Assembly (NCBI GenBank): GCA_938036915.1
Contig: CALHVV010000015.1
Span: 1-8,221, forward strand
DNA length: 8,221 bases
From: an uncultured Candidatus Saccharibacteria bacterium
Lineage (GTDB): Bacteria; Patescibacteriota; Saccharimonadia; Saccharimonadales; Saccharimonadaceae
Direction of reading: 5' to 3'
The position numbers and the translations under genes are program-made. Position 1 is the first letter of the stretch, and each line of letters starts with the position of its first letter. Below the pieces are notes generated by a model. That model made no database searches. It was given only the letters and a program-made list of their open reading frames with translations, and was not told where the DNA came from. This document shows positions 1 to 6,703 of the stretch, piece by piece.

Positions 1-689
1 GTGAGCGAGCCTTTGGACTCCTCGAGCGTCTCGGCCTTGCAGAGCGTGCCTCACACAAGCCTGCCGAGCTATCGGGCGGTGATGCCCGAGTGGCGCTCGG
101 TAACCTTGAGCTTGCCCTGAGTCTCGCTGAGACAGTGACGCCCGATATCGTTACAGCTGCTGCCCAAAAGAAACTTCCGGGCTACGACAAGCAAGGCGAG
201 ATGCACTATGATGCGATCTCGGCCTTTATCAAGTCGATGCGGGGTAGCGATGTCCGTGCCACCCTCTATTATCTGAGCCGAATGATCGACGCTGGCGAAG
301 ACCCGAAGTTCATTGCCAGGCGCATGGTGGTATTCGCCAGTGAGGACATCGGGCTAGCAGGTAATGGTGCGTTATCTCTAGCGGTCGCGACCTTTCAAGC
401 GGTGGAGCGGGTTGGCTTGCCTGAGGCCCGCTACAATCTCTACCACTGTGCCACGGCGCTTGCCCGCTCGGCTAAATCGCGCGAGATCACCGACCTTATG
501 CACGAGGCAGAGGCTCTTGCTAGCCGCTACGCCGATACACCAGTGCCGCTCCATCTGCGCAATGCTCCCACCAAACTCATGAAGGAGCTCGGCTATGGCA
601 AAGGCTATCAGTGGCAGGCAAACTTCCAACACGAGAAGGGATTTTTGCCAGATGAGGTAGCCCAGCACGTGTCAAAGGATAACGTATAG
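1..689 (+). CDS. rarA: RarA/MgsA-type AAA+ ATPase, C-terminal part (5' end outside window)
   Basis: Replication-associated recombination protein A, a cytoplasmic clamp-loader-like AAA+ ATPase that acts at stalled replication forks. The reading frame is open from base 3, upstream of the GTG at 90, so the gene starts before the window and about 228 residues are visible. The first visible part ends the AAA+ module: SGGDARVALGNLE matches the sensor-2/GDAR region of the family. After it come the features of the RarA C-terminal oligomerisation domain: HYDAISAFIKSMRGSD, then AGEDPKFIARR, FASEDIGLA, GLPEARYNLYHCATALA, and the closing YGKGYQ. Walker A and B lie upstream and cannot be checked. It ends with TAG at 687-689 and is convergent with the trehalase gene, 142 bp away. 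No strong terminator is visible after it. The family call is secure; the exact cellular role is inferred from the family. Confidence 0.93.
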   Translation, partial: ERAFGLLERLGLAERASHKPAELSGGDARVALGNLELALSLAETVTPDIVTAAAQKKLPGYDKQGEMHYDAISAFIKSMRGSDVRATLYYLSRMIDAGEDPKFIARRMVVFASEDIGLAGNGALSLAVATFQAVERVGLPEARYNLYHCATALARSAKSREITDLMHEAEALASRYADTPVPLHLRNAPTKLMKELGYGKGYQWQANFQHEKGFLPDEVAQHVSKDNV

Positions 690-802
690 CAGGCTGAAAA
701 ATATTTGTGACTCGTTTTACCAAGCGAAAAGCCTAGGCAACTTAACAAGAGGCTCTTAGCTATTCGTCGTATCTTGGAAGGATACAGGCGTTAAGTAGTG
801 AC

Positions 803-828
803 AAAAACTCGGAGCATCTTACCTCTCC
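803..828 (-). terminator. Weak candidate intrinsic terminator after the trehalase gene
   Basis: Read on the minus strand just after the trehalase stop, GGAG and CTCC (828-825 and 814-811) could form a short stem with a 10-nt loop, followed within 3 nt by a run of five T (807-803). The stem is only 4 bp, or 5 with a wobble pair, so this is a weak terminator at best. The rest of the 690-831 spacer between the convergent rarA and trehalase genes shows no better hairpin, only a GCCTAGGC palindrome near 730. Confidence 0.3.
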
Positions 829-831
829 AGG

Positions 832-2460
832 CTACTGCTGCGCTACTCCGAGCTGCTCATCCTTGAGTGCTGCGTACACCCCATTCGTCCAGCCAAATCC
901 ATCTTGCAAAGGATACTCCCCGCCGCCGCCTGCACTGGCGGTGACAACATCATACTTCTCGACCATTTTGCGCTTGTTGGCAAAGACGGCTTCGTTGGTG
1001 GCGAGCCAGCGATCGCGAATGGTTGCTGCCAGTGTATCATAGCCGTAATTGCGCAGCCCTACAATAGCAAACCACTGCAGTGGTGCCCAGCCGTTGGGGG
1101 CATCCCACTGCTGGCCATTAGTGATGAGGGTTGAAAGAAGTCCACCTGGCTGCAAAAAGTCTTTCTCGAGCCGTTGCGCTACCGCTGCAGCTTGCTCATC
1201 GGTTGCAATTCCCACATATAGTGGCGTCACCGCGGCGAGCGTGAGTCGCCCCGTGGTCTGACCAGTGGTGATGGCATAATCCTCAAAGAATTGCGTGGTA
1301 GGTTGCCAGCAGTAGCGGCGAATTGCCCGAGCTCGGCGCTCGGCCGCTGCCTCGAAACGCCGCGCCAGGCGACGTTGCTTGATGAGTCGGTAAGCCTCGG
1401 CGATCGTCATTTCGAGCTGATAAAGGAAGCAATTAAGGTCGACCGGCACATACTTTGTCGTCTCGATGGTCTGAATCTGACAGGGATCGGCAAACCACCG
1501 GCTGCTAAAATCCCACCCGCTCTCGGCTGCTGCCCGCAGATCAAGGAATGTCCGCGTCGTATGCGCTGAGGCTGCATGATGCGCCGTATGGACATCCTCG
1601 CGATGCGACTCAGGGCGCGGTGTAGTGCGGTTATCATAGTAACGATTGAGCGGCGTGCCATCGGGCATAACAGCGACGCGAAGGTATGCTGGGTACTCAA
1701 CGGCCTTGGCTTTCGCAATCTGGCGACGACCCTTCATCCAAAAGCGATACTCAGCAAGAAGGCTTGGCAAAAACTCTGCATAGACCCGCTTGCCTCGGTG
1801 GCGCGCCAGCAGCTGTACCATCGCTGCAAACATGGGTGGCTGCGACCGACTCAAGAAGTATGTCCGGTTAGCCGTGGGGATCATTCCAAACTTGCGCAGC
1901 ATGTAGGTGTAGTTGCGCATCATGTGTTCGATAGAGCGCCAGCGCCCATCTGCCGCTAGGCCAAGCATAATGAAATACGTATCCCAATAAAATAACTCAT
2001 CAAAGCGTCCACCTGGCGTCATATATGGATATGGCAGCGCAAGGAGCGAACCCCGATTCTTGCGGTTGCGCCGCTCGAGCTGCCGCCAGAGCTGACTCAC
2101 ATGTTGGCGCGCAGTAGTGGTGTCGGTCGGTTGATAACTCGAGGTCGGGTATACTGTGGTAGAAAAATGCTGCCCAACGAAGGTCGCGAGGTCGAAGCCG
2201 GGCTGCCGACGCTGCCGACGATACCGCGCCATAATCGTCCGGGCCGGCTTGGTGGGCGTCATATCGACAAATGCCTTGCCGTCACCATAAATCTGCTGCG
2301 TTTGCACCTCATCAAAGAGCTCGCTGAGCGTCTCGTCGGGTGAGCTTGGCGTCGGGCGCACGAGCTCTACCGTCTGCACTGCAGCGGCTTTGGCATTCTC
2401 TTTGGTGTCTTTAGTAAGAGCAATGATTTTCGCAGCAAAAGCGCGGCGGACGTTGTGCAT
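832..2460 (-). CDS. treF: Trehalase, glycoside hydrolase family 37, probably cytoplasmic
   Basis: Hydrolyses alpha,alpha-trehalose to two glucose molecules by an inverting mechanism. The 542 aa match the usual GH37 length. Trehalase signature 1 is at residues 149-162 (PGGRFDELFYWDTY) and signature 2 at 451-460 (QWDAPNGWAP). By alignment from memory with E. coli Tre37A, D317 in ESGWDFSSRW is the catalytic acid and E515 in the GGGGEYPLQ loop is the base; R152 and R205 fit conserved substrate-binding arginines. The first 40 residues are charged and Ala-rich with no hydrophobic core, so I see no signal peptide and infer a cytoplasmic enzyme (TreF-like rather than periplasmic TreA). The ATG at 2460 is supported by AGGGAG 12 nt upstream. 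It lies 24 nt after typA on the same strand, so the two are probably co-transcribed. The family is very secure; the treF symbol is by analogy only. Confidence 0.95.
   Translation of the reverse strand: MHNVRRAFAAKIIALTKDTKENAKAAAVQTVELVRPTPSSPDETLSELFDEVQTQQIYGDGKAFVDMTPTKPARTIMARYRRQRRQPGFDLATFVGQHFSTTVYPTSSYQPTDTTTARQHVSQLWRQLERRNRKNRGSLLALPYPYMTPGGRFDELFYWDTYFIMLGLAADGRWRSIEHMMRNYTYMLRKFGMIPTANRTYFLSRSQPPMFAAMVQLLARHRGKRVYAEFLPSLLAEYRFWMKGRRQIAKAKAVEYPAYLRVAVMPDGTPLNRYYDNRTTPRPESHREDVHTAHHAASAHTTRTFLDLRAAAESGWDFSSRWFADPCQIQTIETTKYVPVDLNCFLYQLEMTIAEAYRLIKQRRLARRFEAAAERRARAIRRYCWQPTTQFFEDYAITTGQTTGRLTLAAVTPLYVGIATDEQAAAVAQRLEKDFLQPGGLLSTLITNGQQWDAPNGWAPLQWFAIVGLRNYGYDTLAATIRDRWLATNEAVFANKRKMVEKYDVVTASAGGGGEYPLQDGFGWTNGVYAALKDEQLGVAQQ
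2203..2220. repeat. Perfect 9-bp tandem duplication inside the trehalase gene
   Basis: CTGCCGACG occurs twice without a gap. On the coding (minus) strand it encodes RRQRRQ, residues 81-86, in a basic stretch of the N-terminal half before signature 1. It is in frame and would add or remove three residues if it slipped. Confidence 0.7.
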
Positions 2461-2472
2461 GATAGGCGGTTT

Positions 2473-2478
2473 CTCCCT
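2473..2478 (-). promoter_or_regulatory. Shine-Dalgarno site of the trehalase gene
   Basis: AGGGAG on the minus strand ends 12 nt before the trehalase ATG and lies within the 24-nt gap after typA. It is the clearest functional ribosome binding site in the window and belongs to the internal gene of an operon. The first genes of transcripts here lack such sites. Confidence 0.55.
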
Positions 2479-2484
2479 ATGATG

Positions 2485-4335
2485 TTATGGTTGCTGTTTG
2501 GCGGCGCGTTTGCGCTCGTTGGCGTCGAGATATTTCTTACGGAGGCGAAGAGCGTGCGGCGTAACCTCAAGGAGTTCGTCATCTTCGATAAAGTCAATCG
2601 ATTGCTCAAGGCTCAGCTGGGTGTGAGGCGTCAGTTGGACGGTGCCGTCGCTTGATTTGCTGCGCATATTGGTAAGGTGCTTAGCCTTGCAGACATTGAT
2701 CTCAAGATCATCCGGGCGGTTATTAAGGCCAACGATCATCCCGGCGTACACCTCTGTCCCCGCTCCGACGAAGAGCTCACCGCGCGCTTCGGCCGCTTGC
2801 AAGGCATATGGTGTGGTCGTGCCTGGCTCAAAGGCTATCAAAACACCGTTGCGCGTCCGCGGCAATGCACCACCAACCGGTTGATAGCCGTGCGGCAGGC
2901 TATACATAATCACTGTTCCCTTTGTATCTGTCAGGAGGCGGTTACGCAGGCCAATCAACGCTCGGGTCGTAATGATATACGTCATCCGCGCTGCACCGCT
3001 AGTGGTTTGCTCTTGTTTGCGGAGCTCCGCTTTGCGCTTACCAAGCTCTTGGCTGACAACACCGACAAACTCAGGGCCAACCTCAACCAGCAGCTCTTCA
3101 ACCGGCTCTTGCTCACTGCCATCCTTGGTGATCGTCACAACTTCTGGTCGTCCAACCTCAAATTCGTAGCCTTCGCGGCGCATCGTCTCGATCAATACAC
3201 TGAGGTGAAGCTCGCCCCGCCCCGATACTACAAAGCCAATACCAGACTCGGCCACTCGCAGCGCCACATTAGTCTCGAGTTCGCGCTGGAGACGATCGCC
3301 AATCTGCCGGCTGGTAGTAAATTCACCCTCGCGGCCCTTCATCGGGCTGGTATTCGGTCCAAGATACATGCTAATGGTGGGAGCCTCGACTGCCATGACA
3401 GGTAGTGCCTCTGGCTGGTCGCGGCTCGCGAGCGTCTCGCCAATGTGCGCCTCGGCCGCACCAACGATGTAGACAATGTCACCCGCGCCTGCCTCGCTCA
3501 CCTCTTCTTTAGCGAGGCCGCGGCTGATGAAGAGCTTATCGATCTTGGCATTGGTAGTCGTACCATCCGTCTTGATAAGCGTTAGCGCTTGGCCACGCTG
3601 AGCCACCCCGCGATGGATTCGGCCAATCGCATATTTGCCAAGGAAGGTGTCGTACTGGAGAGCCGTCACGAGCATCTGGAAGGGCCCATCTGCCACCTGC
3701 GGCGCTGGGATGTGCGAGATAATCGCTTGAAAGATCGGTGCCAGGCTGGCTGGCTGGCTCGCATCACTTGGCAGCGCCGCCCAAGCTTTGCCTTCGCGTG
3801 CTACGGCGTAGTACACCGGGTATTTGAGTTGCGACTCATCGGTAGCAAGCTCGAGGAAGAGATCGGCCAGCTCGTCCTCCACCTCGGCAATGCGCCGCGC
3901 AGGCTTATCGATCTTGTTGATAATCACGACCGGCGTTAGACCAAGCTCAAGCGCTTTGCTCAGGACAAACTTTGTCTGTGGCATCGGACCCTCCTGCGCA
4001 TCGACCACGAGGAGTACACCATCAGCCATGTTAAGTGTGCGCTCCACCTCGCCACTAAAATCGGCATGGCCAGGTGTGTCGATGATGTTGATCTTGTAGT
4101 CGACTGCTGACTCAGCATCGGTGGGCTGGTAGTAGACTGTCGTTTGCTTGGCAGTGATGGTAATGCCACGCTCACGCTCCTGCTCGCCGCTGTCCATGAT
4201 GAGCGTCTGAGCCATTTCGGCTTGGTTGCTGCGGAATGTATTGCTCTGCTTGAGCAAGCCATCAAGCAGCGTTGTTTTGCCGTGGTCGACGTGGGCAATA
4301 ATTGCAATATTACGAATATACTGTGGATCTGTCAT
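2485..4335 (-). CDS. typA: Translational GTPase TypA/BipA
   Basis: Ribosome-associated GTPase of the EF-G/LepA class, involved in 50S subunit maturation and in growth under stress such as cold. The 616 aa fit the family's usual 600-615. G motifs are complete: G1 AHVDHGKT at 14-21, G2 RGITI at 56-60, G3 DTPGHADF at 86-93, and G4 NKID at 140-143. The catalytic His of G3 (H90) is present. Domains II, III and V follow, and the BipA-type C-terminal domain carries the family phrases TKGTVIMYSLPHGYQP and NVCKAKHLTNMRS. The start at 4335 is forced because an in-frame TAA lies a few codons upstream. No Shine-Dalgarno site precedes it; an extended -10 box lies 20 nt before the ATG. It is the first gene of a probable typA-trehalase operon. 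Nothing looks truncated or frameshifted. Confidence 0.98.
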   Translation of the reverse strand: MTDPQYIRNIAIIAHVDHGKTTLLDGLLKQSNTFRSNQAEMAQTLIMDSGEQERERGITITAKQTTVYYQPTDAESAVDYKINIIDTPGHADFSGEVERTLNMADGVLLVVDAQEGPMPQTKFVLSKALELGLTPVVIINKIDKPARRIAEVEDELADLFLELATDESQLKYPVYYAVAREGKAWAALPSDASQPASLAPIFQAIISHIPAPQVADGPFQMLVTALQYDTFLGKYAIGRIHRGVAQRGQALTLIKTDGTTTNAKIDKLFISRGLAKEEVSEAGAGDIVYIVGAAEAHIGETLASRDQPEALPVMAVEAPTISMYLGPNTSPMKGREGEFTTSRQIGDRLQRELETNVALRVAESGIGFVVSGRGELHLSVLIETMRREGYEFEVGRPEVVTITKDGSEQEPVEELLVEVGPEFVGVVSQELGKRKAELRKQEQTTSGAARMTYIITTRALIGLRNRLLTDTKGTVIMYSLPHGYQPVGGALPRTRNGVLIAFEPGTTTPYALQAAEARGELFVGAGTEVYAGMIVGLNNRPDDLEINVCKAKHLTNMRSKSSDGTVQLTPHTQLSLEQSIDFIEDDELLEVTPHALRLRKKYLDANERKRAAKQQP

Positions 4336-4355
4336 AACATAAAATAACGGTCCGA

Positions 4356-4364
4356 ATTATATCA
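4356..4364 (-). promoter_or_regulatory. Extended -10 promoter element for typA
   Basis: On the minus strand the sequence reads TGATATAAT, that is an extended -10 (TGn) joined to a perfect TATAAT. The -35 position (about 4379-4384) has no good TTGACA match, which is usual for extended -10 promoters. The predicted transcript start is near 4349, giving a leader of about 14 nt without a Shine-Dalgarno site. A GGAAGG sequence lies upstream of this box, too far from the ATG to serve translation. Confidence 0.6.
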
Positions 4365-4383
4365 GACCTTCCTTACTGCTTAT

Positions 4384-4394
4384 AGTATCATACT
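4384..4394. repeat. 11-bp palindrome upstream of the typA promoter
   Basis: AGTATCATACT is a perfect 5-1-5 palindrome at or just upstream of the -35 position of the typA promoter. Ten of its bases (GTATCATACT) recur at 8122-8131 upstream of the CHAP gene. It could be an operator or part of a second, more distal promoter, since the minus strand contains TATGAT. Function is not established. Confidence 0.35.
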
Positions 4395-4427
4395 GGCGGC
4401 TGGTTTGCCTAGGGCAATGTACATAAT

Positions 4428-4456
4428 CGCGGTGCATATCATAGAGCCCCACCGCG
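4428..4456 (-). terminator. GC-rich hairpin after the M16-like gene
   Basis: CGCGGTG (4428-4434) and CACCGCG (4450-4456) form a perfect 7-bp stem with a 15-nt loop, 10 nt beyond the stop of the M16-like gene. It lies upstream of the typA promoter, so it could end the upstream transcript before typA begins. There is no clean T run after it (the minus strand continues ATTATGTAC), so this is not a classical intrinsic terminator. Confidence 0.4.
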
Positions 4457-4466
4457 TCGTATCTTA

Positions 4467-5372
4467 TCACTGTGCGACCACTGTTATTGTCAGGCGATCA
4501 AGCAAATCATCCAACGTTTCTACCGTGGCAATTCGACGCCAGCCACGCGCCCCGACGACCATCCGTAGGTCATCGATCATACTGACGATGGAAGGCGCAG
4601 ACTGTTCTCGATAATCAACCGTCTGCAAGCGCTCCAAAAGGCGCTGCCACCCACCCTGGGCTCGAATCATTCGGATCATAAGCTCATACAAGTTGTAGAC
4701 CTGGGCCGAATAATCCTCCCGGCCAGTTACGAGCAAATATTGCCGCTCGGTATGGCGCCCAGCCGTGCATTCTCTATCATACCCGTGGTTATAATATCCA
4801 TACGTTCGCTGCAGCAGCGCAGCGGTATTGGCCTGGATCGCATGCGTAAGCTCAATGAAGACGGCCGCTCGCGGGTCGCCCGGCTCGAGATCGATCGATA
4901 TATCAATCGTATACTCCATGACGTCTGCTTCCCACTCCTCGCGCTGAGCAATGATGCCACGTGGTGCTGTCTCGCCCAAGCAGTGCAATACGTCGATATC
5001 CTGAGCATCATACCATGGCTCGGTATCAAGCTGGTGCAGCGCCTCGTGGAGCGCGAGCCGGTCGTGATAGGTGAGCGGGTAGCCCTTCTCGGCAATGATT
5101 TGCCGCAGCGCACAGTCGATCATCGCATCATCATACTCCGCCACTGGCTGGCGCAGCTGCGCTACAAAGCGCTCGGCCTGCATGGTGTAGAGCATCGCAT
5201 CGATCCCCATCACTCCAGCATCAAAATAGACGACTCCATAGGCCTGGTAGTCAATCGCCTGAAACAACCCCGCCTCAAACAGCTGTCGATGCAGCGTTTG
5301 CATCACCAAATGCTCGTAGAGGTGTGCCACGAGATGATCGCCGCACGGCTTGAAGATATGAAATGACTCCAT
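4467..5372 (-). CDS. Divergent M16-like (inverzincin) metallopeptidase candidate
   Basis: A 301-aa protein I do not recognise by overall sequence. It carries H17-L-Y-E-H21, the inverted zinc motif HxxEH of M16 peptidases such as pitrilysin and the mitochondrial processing peptidase. A glutamate, E95 in RQIIAEKGYP, lies 73 residues after the motif, close to the 74-76 residue gap to the third zinc ligand in M16. The stretch between (AYGVVYFDAG and following) looks like the beta-strand and helix pattern of that fold. There is no signal peptide or membrane helix, and Cys is scarce, so it is probably cytoplasmic. It is about the size of a single M16 unit of some 220 residues plus an extension. The neighbouring glycosyltransferase is transcribed divergently. 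A TATAAT box sits 6 nt before the ATG and there is no Shine-Dalgarno site, so the mRNA may be leaderless. Gene reality is secure; the peptidase assignment is tentative. Confidence 0.6.
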   Translation of the reverse strand: MESFHIFKPCGDHLVAHLYEHLVMQTLHRQLFEAGLFQAIDYQAYGVVYFDAGVMGIDAMLYTMQAERFVAQLRQPVAEYDDAMIDCALRQIIAEKGYPLTYHDRLALHEALHQLDTEPWYDAQDIDVLHCLGETAPRGIIAQREEWEADVMEYTIDISIDLEPGDPRAAVFIELTHAIQANTAALLQRTYGYYNHGYDRECTAGRHTERQYLLVTGREDYSAQVYNLYELMIRMIRAQGGWQRLLERLQTVDYREQSAPSIVSMIDDLRMVVGARGWRRIATVETLDDLLDRLTITVVAQ

Positions 5373-5378
5373 ATCTGT

Positions 5379-5384
5379 ATTATA
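5379..5384 (-). promoter_or_regulatory. -10 box of the M16-like gene (leaderless arrangement)
   Basis: A perfect TATAAT on the minus strand ends exactly 6 nt before the ATG at 5372, which puts the predicted transcript start at or next to the start codon. The -35 region is poor (AAACAA-like at a 17-nt spacing). The placement implies a leaderless mRNA. Confidence 0.6.
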
Positions 5385-5393
5385 CCCTACTAC

Positions 5394-5421
5394 TCCACAT
5401 TTTGTTTGATTATGCTATACT
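5394..5421 (+). promoter_or_regulatory. Promoter of the glycosyltransferase gene (leaderless arrangement)
   Basis: TATACT at 5416-5421 is preceded by TGC, giving an extended -10 element. A four-of-six -35 match, TCCACA, lies at 5394-5399 with a 16-nt spacer. The -10 box ends 6 nt before the ATG at 5428, the same distance as in the divergent neighbour. No Shine-Dalgarno site is present, so the transcript is probably leaderless. Confidence 0.6.
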
Positions 5422-5427
5422 AGCTAT

Positions 5428-6678
5428 ATGATGCTACAAAATGATACACAATGTTCGTCAAGTGATCGCCCCGCAGTACCCCCCCCACGGCCACTACGAG
5501 TGGCAGTTGTTGCCCCACCGTGGCTCGCTCTCCCCATCAAAGGCTATGGCGGTATCGAGCTCGTTGTCGAAGGTTTGGTGCGTGCACTGCAACAGCGCGA
5601 TGATGTCGAGGTAGAGCTCTTTGCCAATGGTGCACGGCGGATGCGCAACGGCACACCAACCCACTCATACTACAAGCGCGAACTCTTCGACACCATCGAC
5701 GACCCCTACTACGACGCACCACTCCAAGCCCTCCAGACTCATCTCAATTTTACCCTCCACGTCATCGAAGCCGATGGTCATTTTGATATCATTCACGACC
5801 ACAACCCCTACATTGGGCCAGCCTTTTTCTCACCAGTGAGCCGCATACCGGGGTTACCACCAGTGTTGCACACGTTCCATGGGCCACCATTTTCTACGCC
5901 GCAGACTATCGAGGCAGGGCAGATGGACAATCGCCCACAGCTCAAGTATATGAATCCTGGCCGCCTCTACATGACGTGCATCTCGGAGGCAATGGCGCGC
6001 AAAGCCCCGCGTGAGATCCGCCCTCATTTGCTACCAGCTGTGCACAACGCCATTGATTGCACTGTCTTCCCCTTCGTCTCGCGTAAGCAAAATTACTACA
6101 TCACCCTTGCCCGCTTCACCCAAGATAAAGGCCAAGCTACTGCTGTAGCCTACGCTGCCCAGTACAAGAAGCGCCTCCGCATGGCGGGCACAGTCGCAGG
6201 GATCGGCAGCAACCGCAAGCTGCTCCTCGAGCTCTCCAACCCACTCACCAACTACCGACGCAACGAAGAATTCCGCTACTATAGCGACCACATCCTCCCG
6301 GCCGTCCTCAAGCATCGGCGCATCACTTATGCAGGTAACCTCAGTGGCAAGAAGAAGCTCGACTTCGTGGCTAATGCCAAGGCACTGCTCTTCCCCATTG
6401 AGTGGGATGAGCCCTTTGGTATGGCAGTCATCGAGGCGCTGGCTTGTGGCACGCCCGTTGTGGCGATGAAGCGCGGTGCCATGCCCGAGATTATTACTCA
6501 TGGCGTCAATGGCTTCCTTGCGAGCAACCAAGACGAGTTCTTTGCCTATGCCAACCGCGTGGACGAGATTGACCCAGCCGCGTGCCGAGCCAGCATTGAG
6601 CAAAAATTCTCCGCCACTATCATGGCGCAAAATTATGTCGAGCGATATCAGGAGGTGATTGCTAGAGCGCAGTGGTGA
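5428..6678 (+). CDS. Glycosyltransferase family 4 (GT-B fold, retaining)
   Basis: Transfers a sugar from an activated donor, probably a nucleotide sugar, to an envelope glycan, lipid or small acceptor; the actual substrates cannot be read from the sequence. The 416 aa form a complete GT-B enzyme. The N-terminal Rossmann half starts near residue 22 (PLRVAVVAPPW, then the glycine-rich GYGGIE loop at 39-44). HDHNPY and the CISEAMA and HNAID segments follow in the usual GT4 order. The C-terminal half has ITLARFTQDKG and the EX7E motif, E328 to E336 in EPFGMAVIE, then ALACGTPVVAMKRGAMPEII and NGFL. There is no signal peptide or membrane helix, so it is cytosolic or peripheral. Two ATG codons in tandem (5428, 5431) open the gene. 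The first 20 residues are a poorly conserved tail containing a C8 tract. It is divergent from the M16-like gene and convergent with the small membrane protein gene. Confidence 0.93.
   Translation: MMLQNDTQCSSSDRPAVPPPRPLRVAVVAPPWLALPIKGYGGIELVVEGLVRALQQRDDVEVELFANGARRMRNGTPTHSYYKRELFDTIDDPYYDAPLQALQTHLNFTLHVIEADGHFDIIHDHNPYIGPAFFSPVSRIPGLPPVLHTFHGPPFSTPQTIEAGQMDNRPQLKYMNPGRLYMTCISEAMARKAPREIRPHLLPAVHNAIDCTVFPFVSRKQNYYITLARFTQDKGQATAVAYAAQYKKRLRMAGTVAGIGSNRKLLLELSNPLTNYRRNEEFRYYSDHILPAVLKHRRITYAGNLSGKKKLDFVANAKALLFPIEWDEPFGMAVIEALACGTPVVAMKRGAMPEIITHGVNGFLASNQDEFFAYANRVDEIDPAACRASIEQKFSATIMAQNYVERYQEVIARAQW
5479..5486 (+). repeat. C8 homopolymer in the 5' part of the glycosyltransferase gene
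   Basis: Eight consecutive C residues encode the Pro-rich part of the N-terminal tail (VPPP, residues 17-20), before the catalytic fold. Gain or loss of one base would shift the frame and stop production of the full enzyme. Confidence 0.8.
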
Positions 6679-6703
6679 GTGCACACTGATATTGCATAGT
6701 ACA

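Noticed and set aside
90..92. GTG at 90 as the start of a 199-aa protein.
   Set aside because: The frame continues upstream to base 3 with sequence typical of RarA (SGGDAR), so the GTG is an internal valine codon and the gene is cut by the window edge.
2677..3405. 242-aa open frame on the plus strand.
   Set aside because: It is wholly antisense to typA, whose G motifs and full length are certain. The translation has no recognisable domain, so it is a shadow frame.
4740..5366. 208-aa open frame on the plus strand.
   Set aside because: It is antisense to the M16-like gene, which has a TATAAT box and the HxxEH motif. The plus frame has neither a promoter nor a ribosome site.
6650..6658. Perfect Shine-Dalgarno sequence AGGAGGTGA near the end of the glycosyltransferase gene, followed at once by a TTG-started open frame (6659-6862, plus).
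   Set aside because: There is no spacer between the site and the TTG, the nearby GTG starts hit a stop after a few codons, and the frame overlaps a better small membrane protein on the other strand. The bases simply encode Gln-Glu-Val-Ile of the enzyme.
6031..6684. 217-aa open frame on the minus strand.
   Set aside because: It is antisense to the catalytic half of the GT4 glycosyltransferase with its EX7E motif and is explained by codon bias in that gene.
6670..6688. CAGTG/CACTG inverted repeat between the glycosyltransferase and small membrane protein genes as a bidirectional terminator.
   Set aside because: The stem is 5 bp with a 9-nt loop and has no T run on either side.
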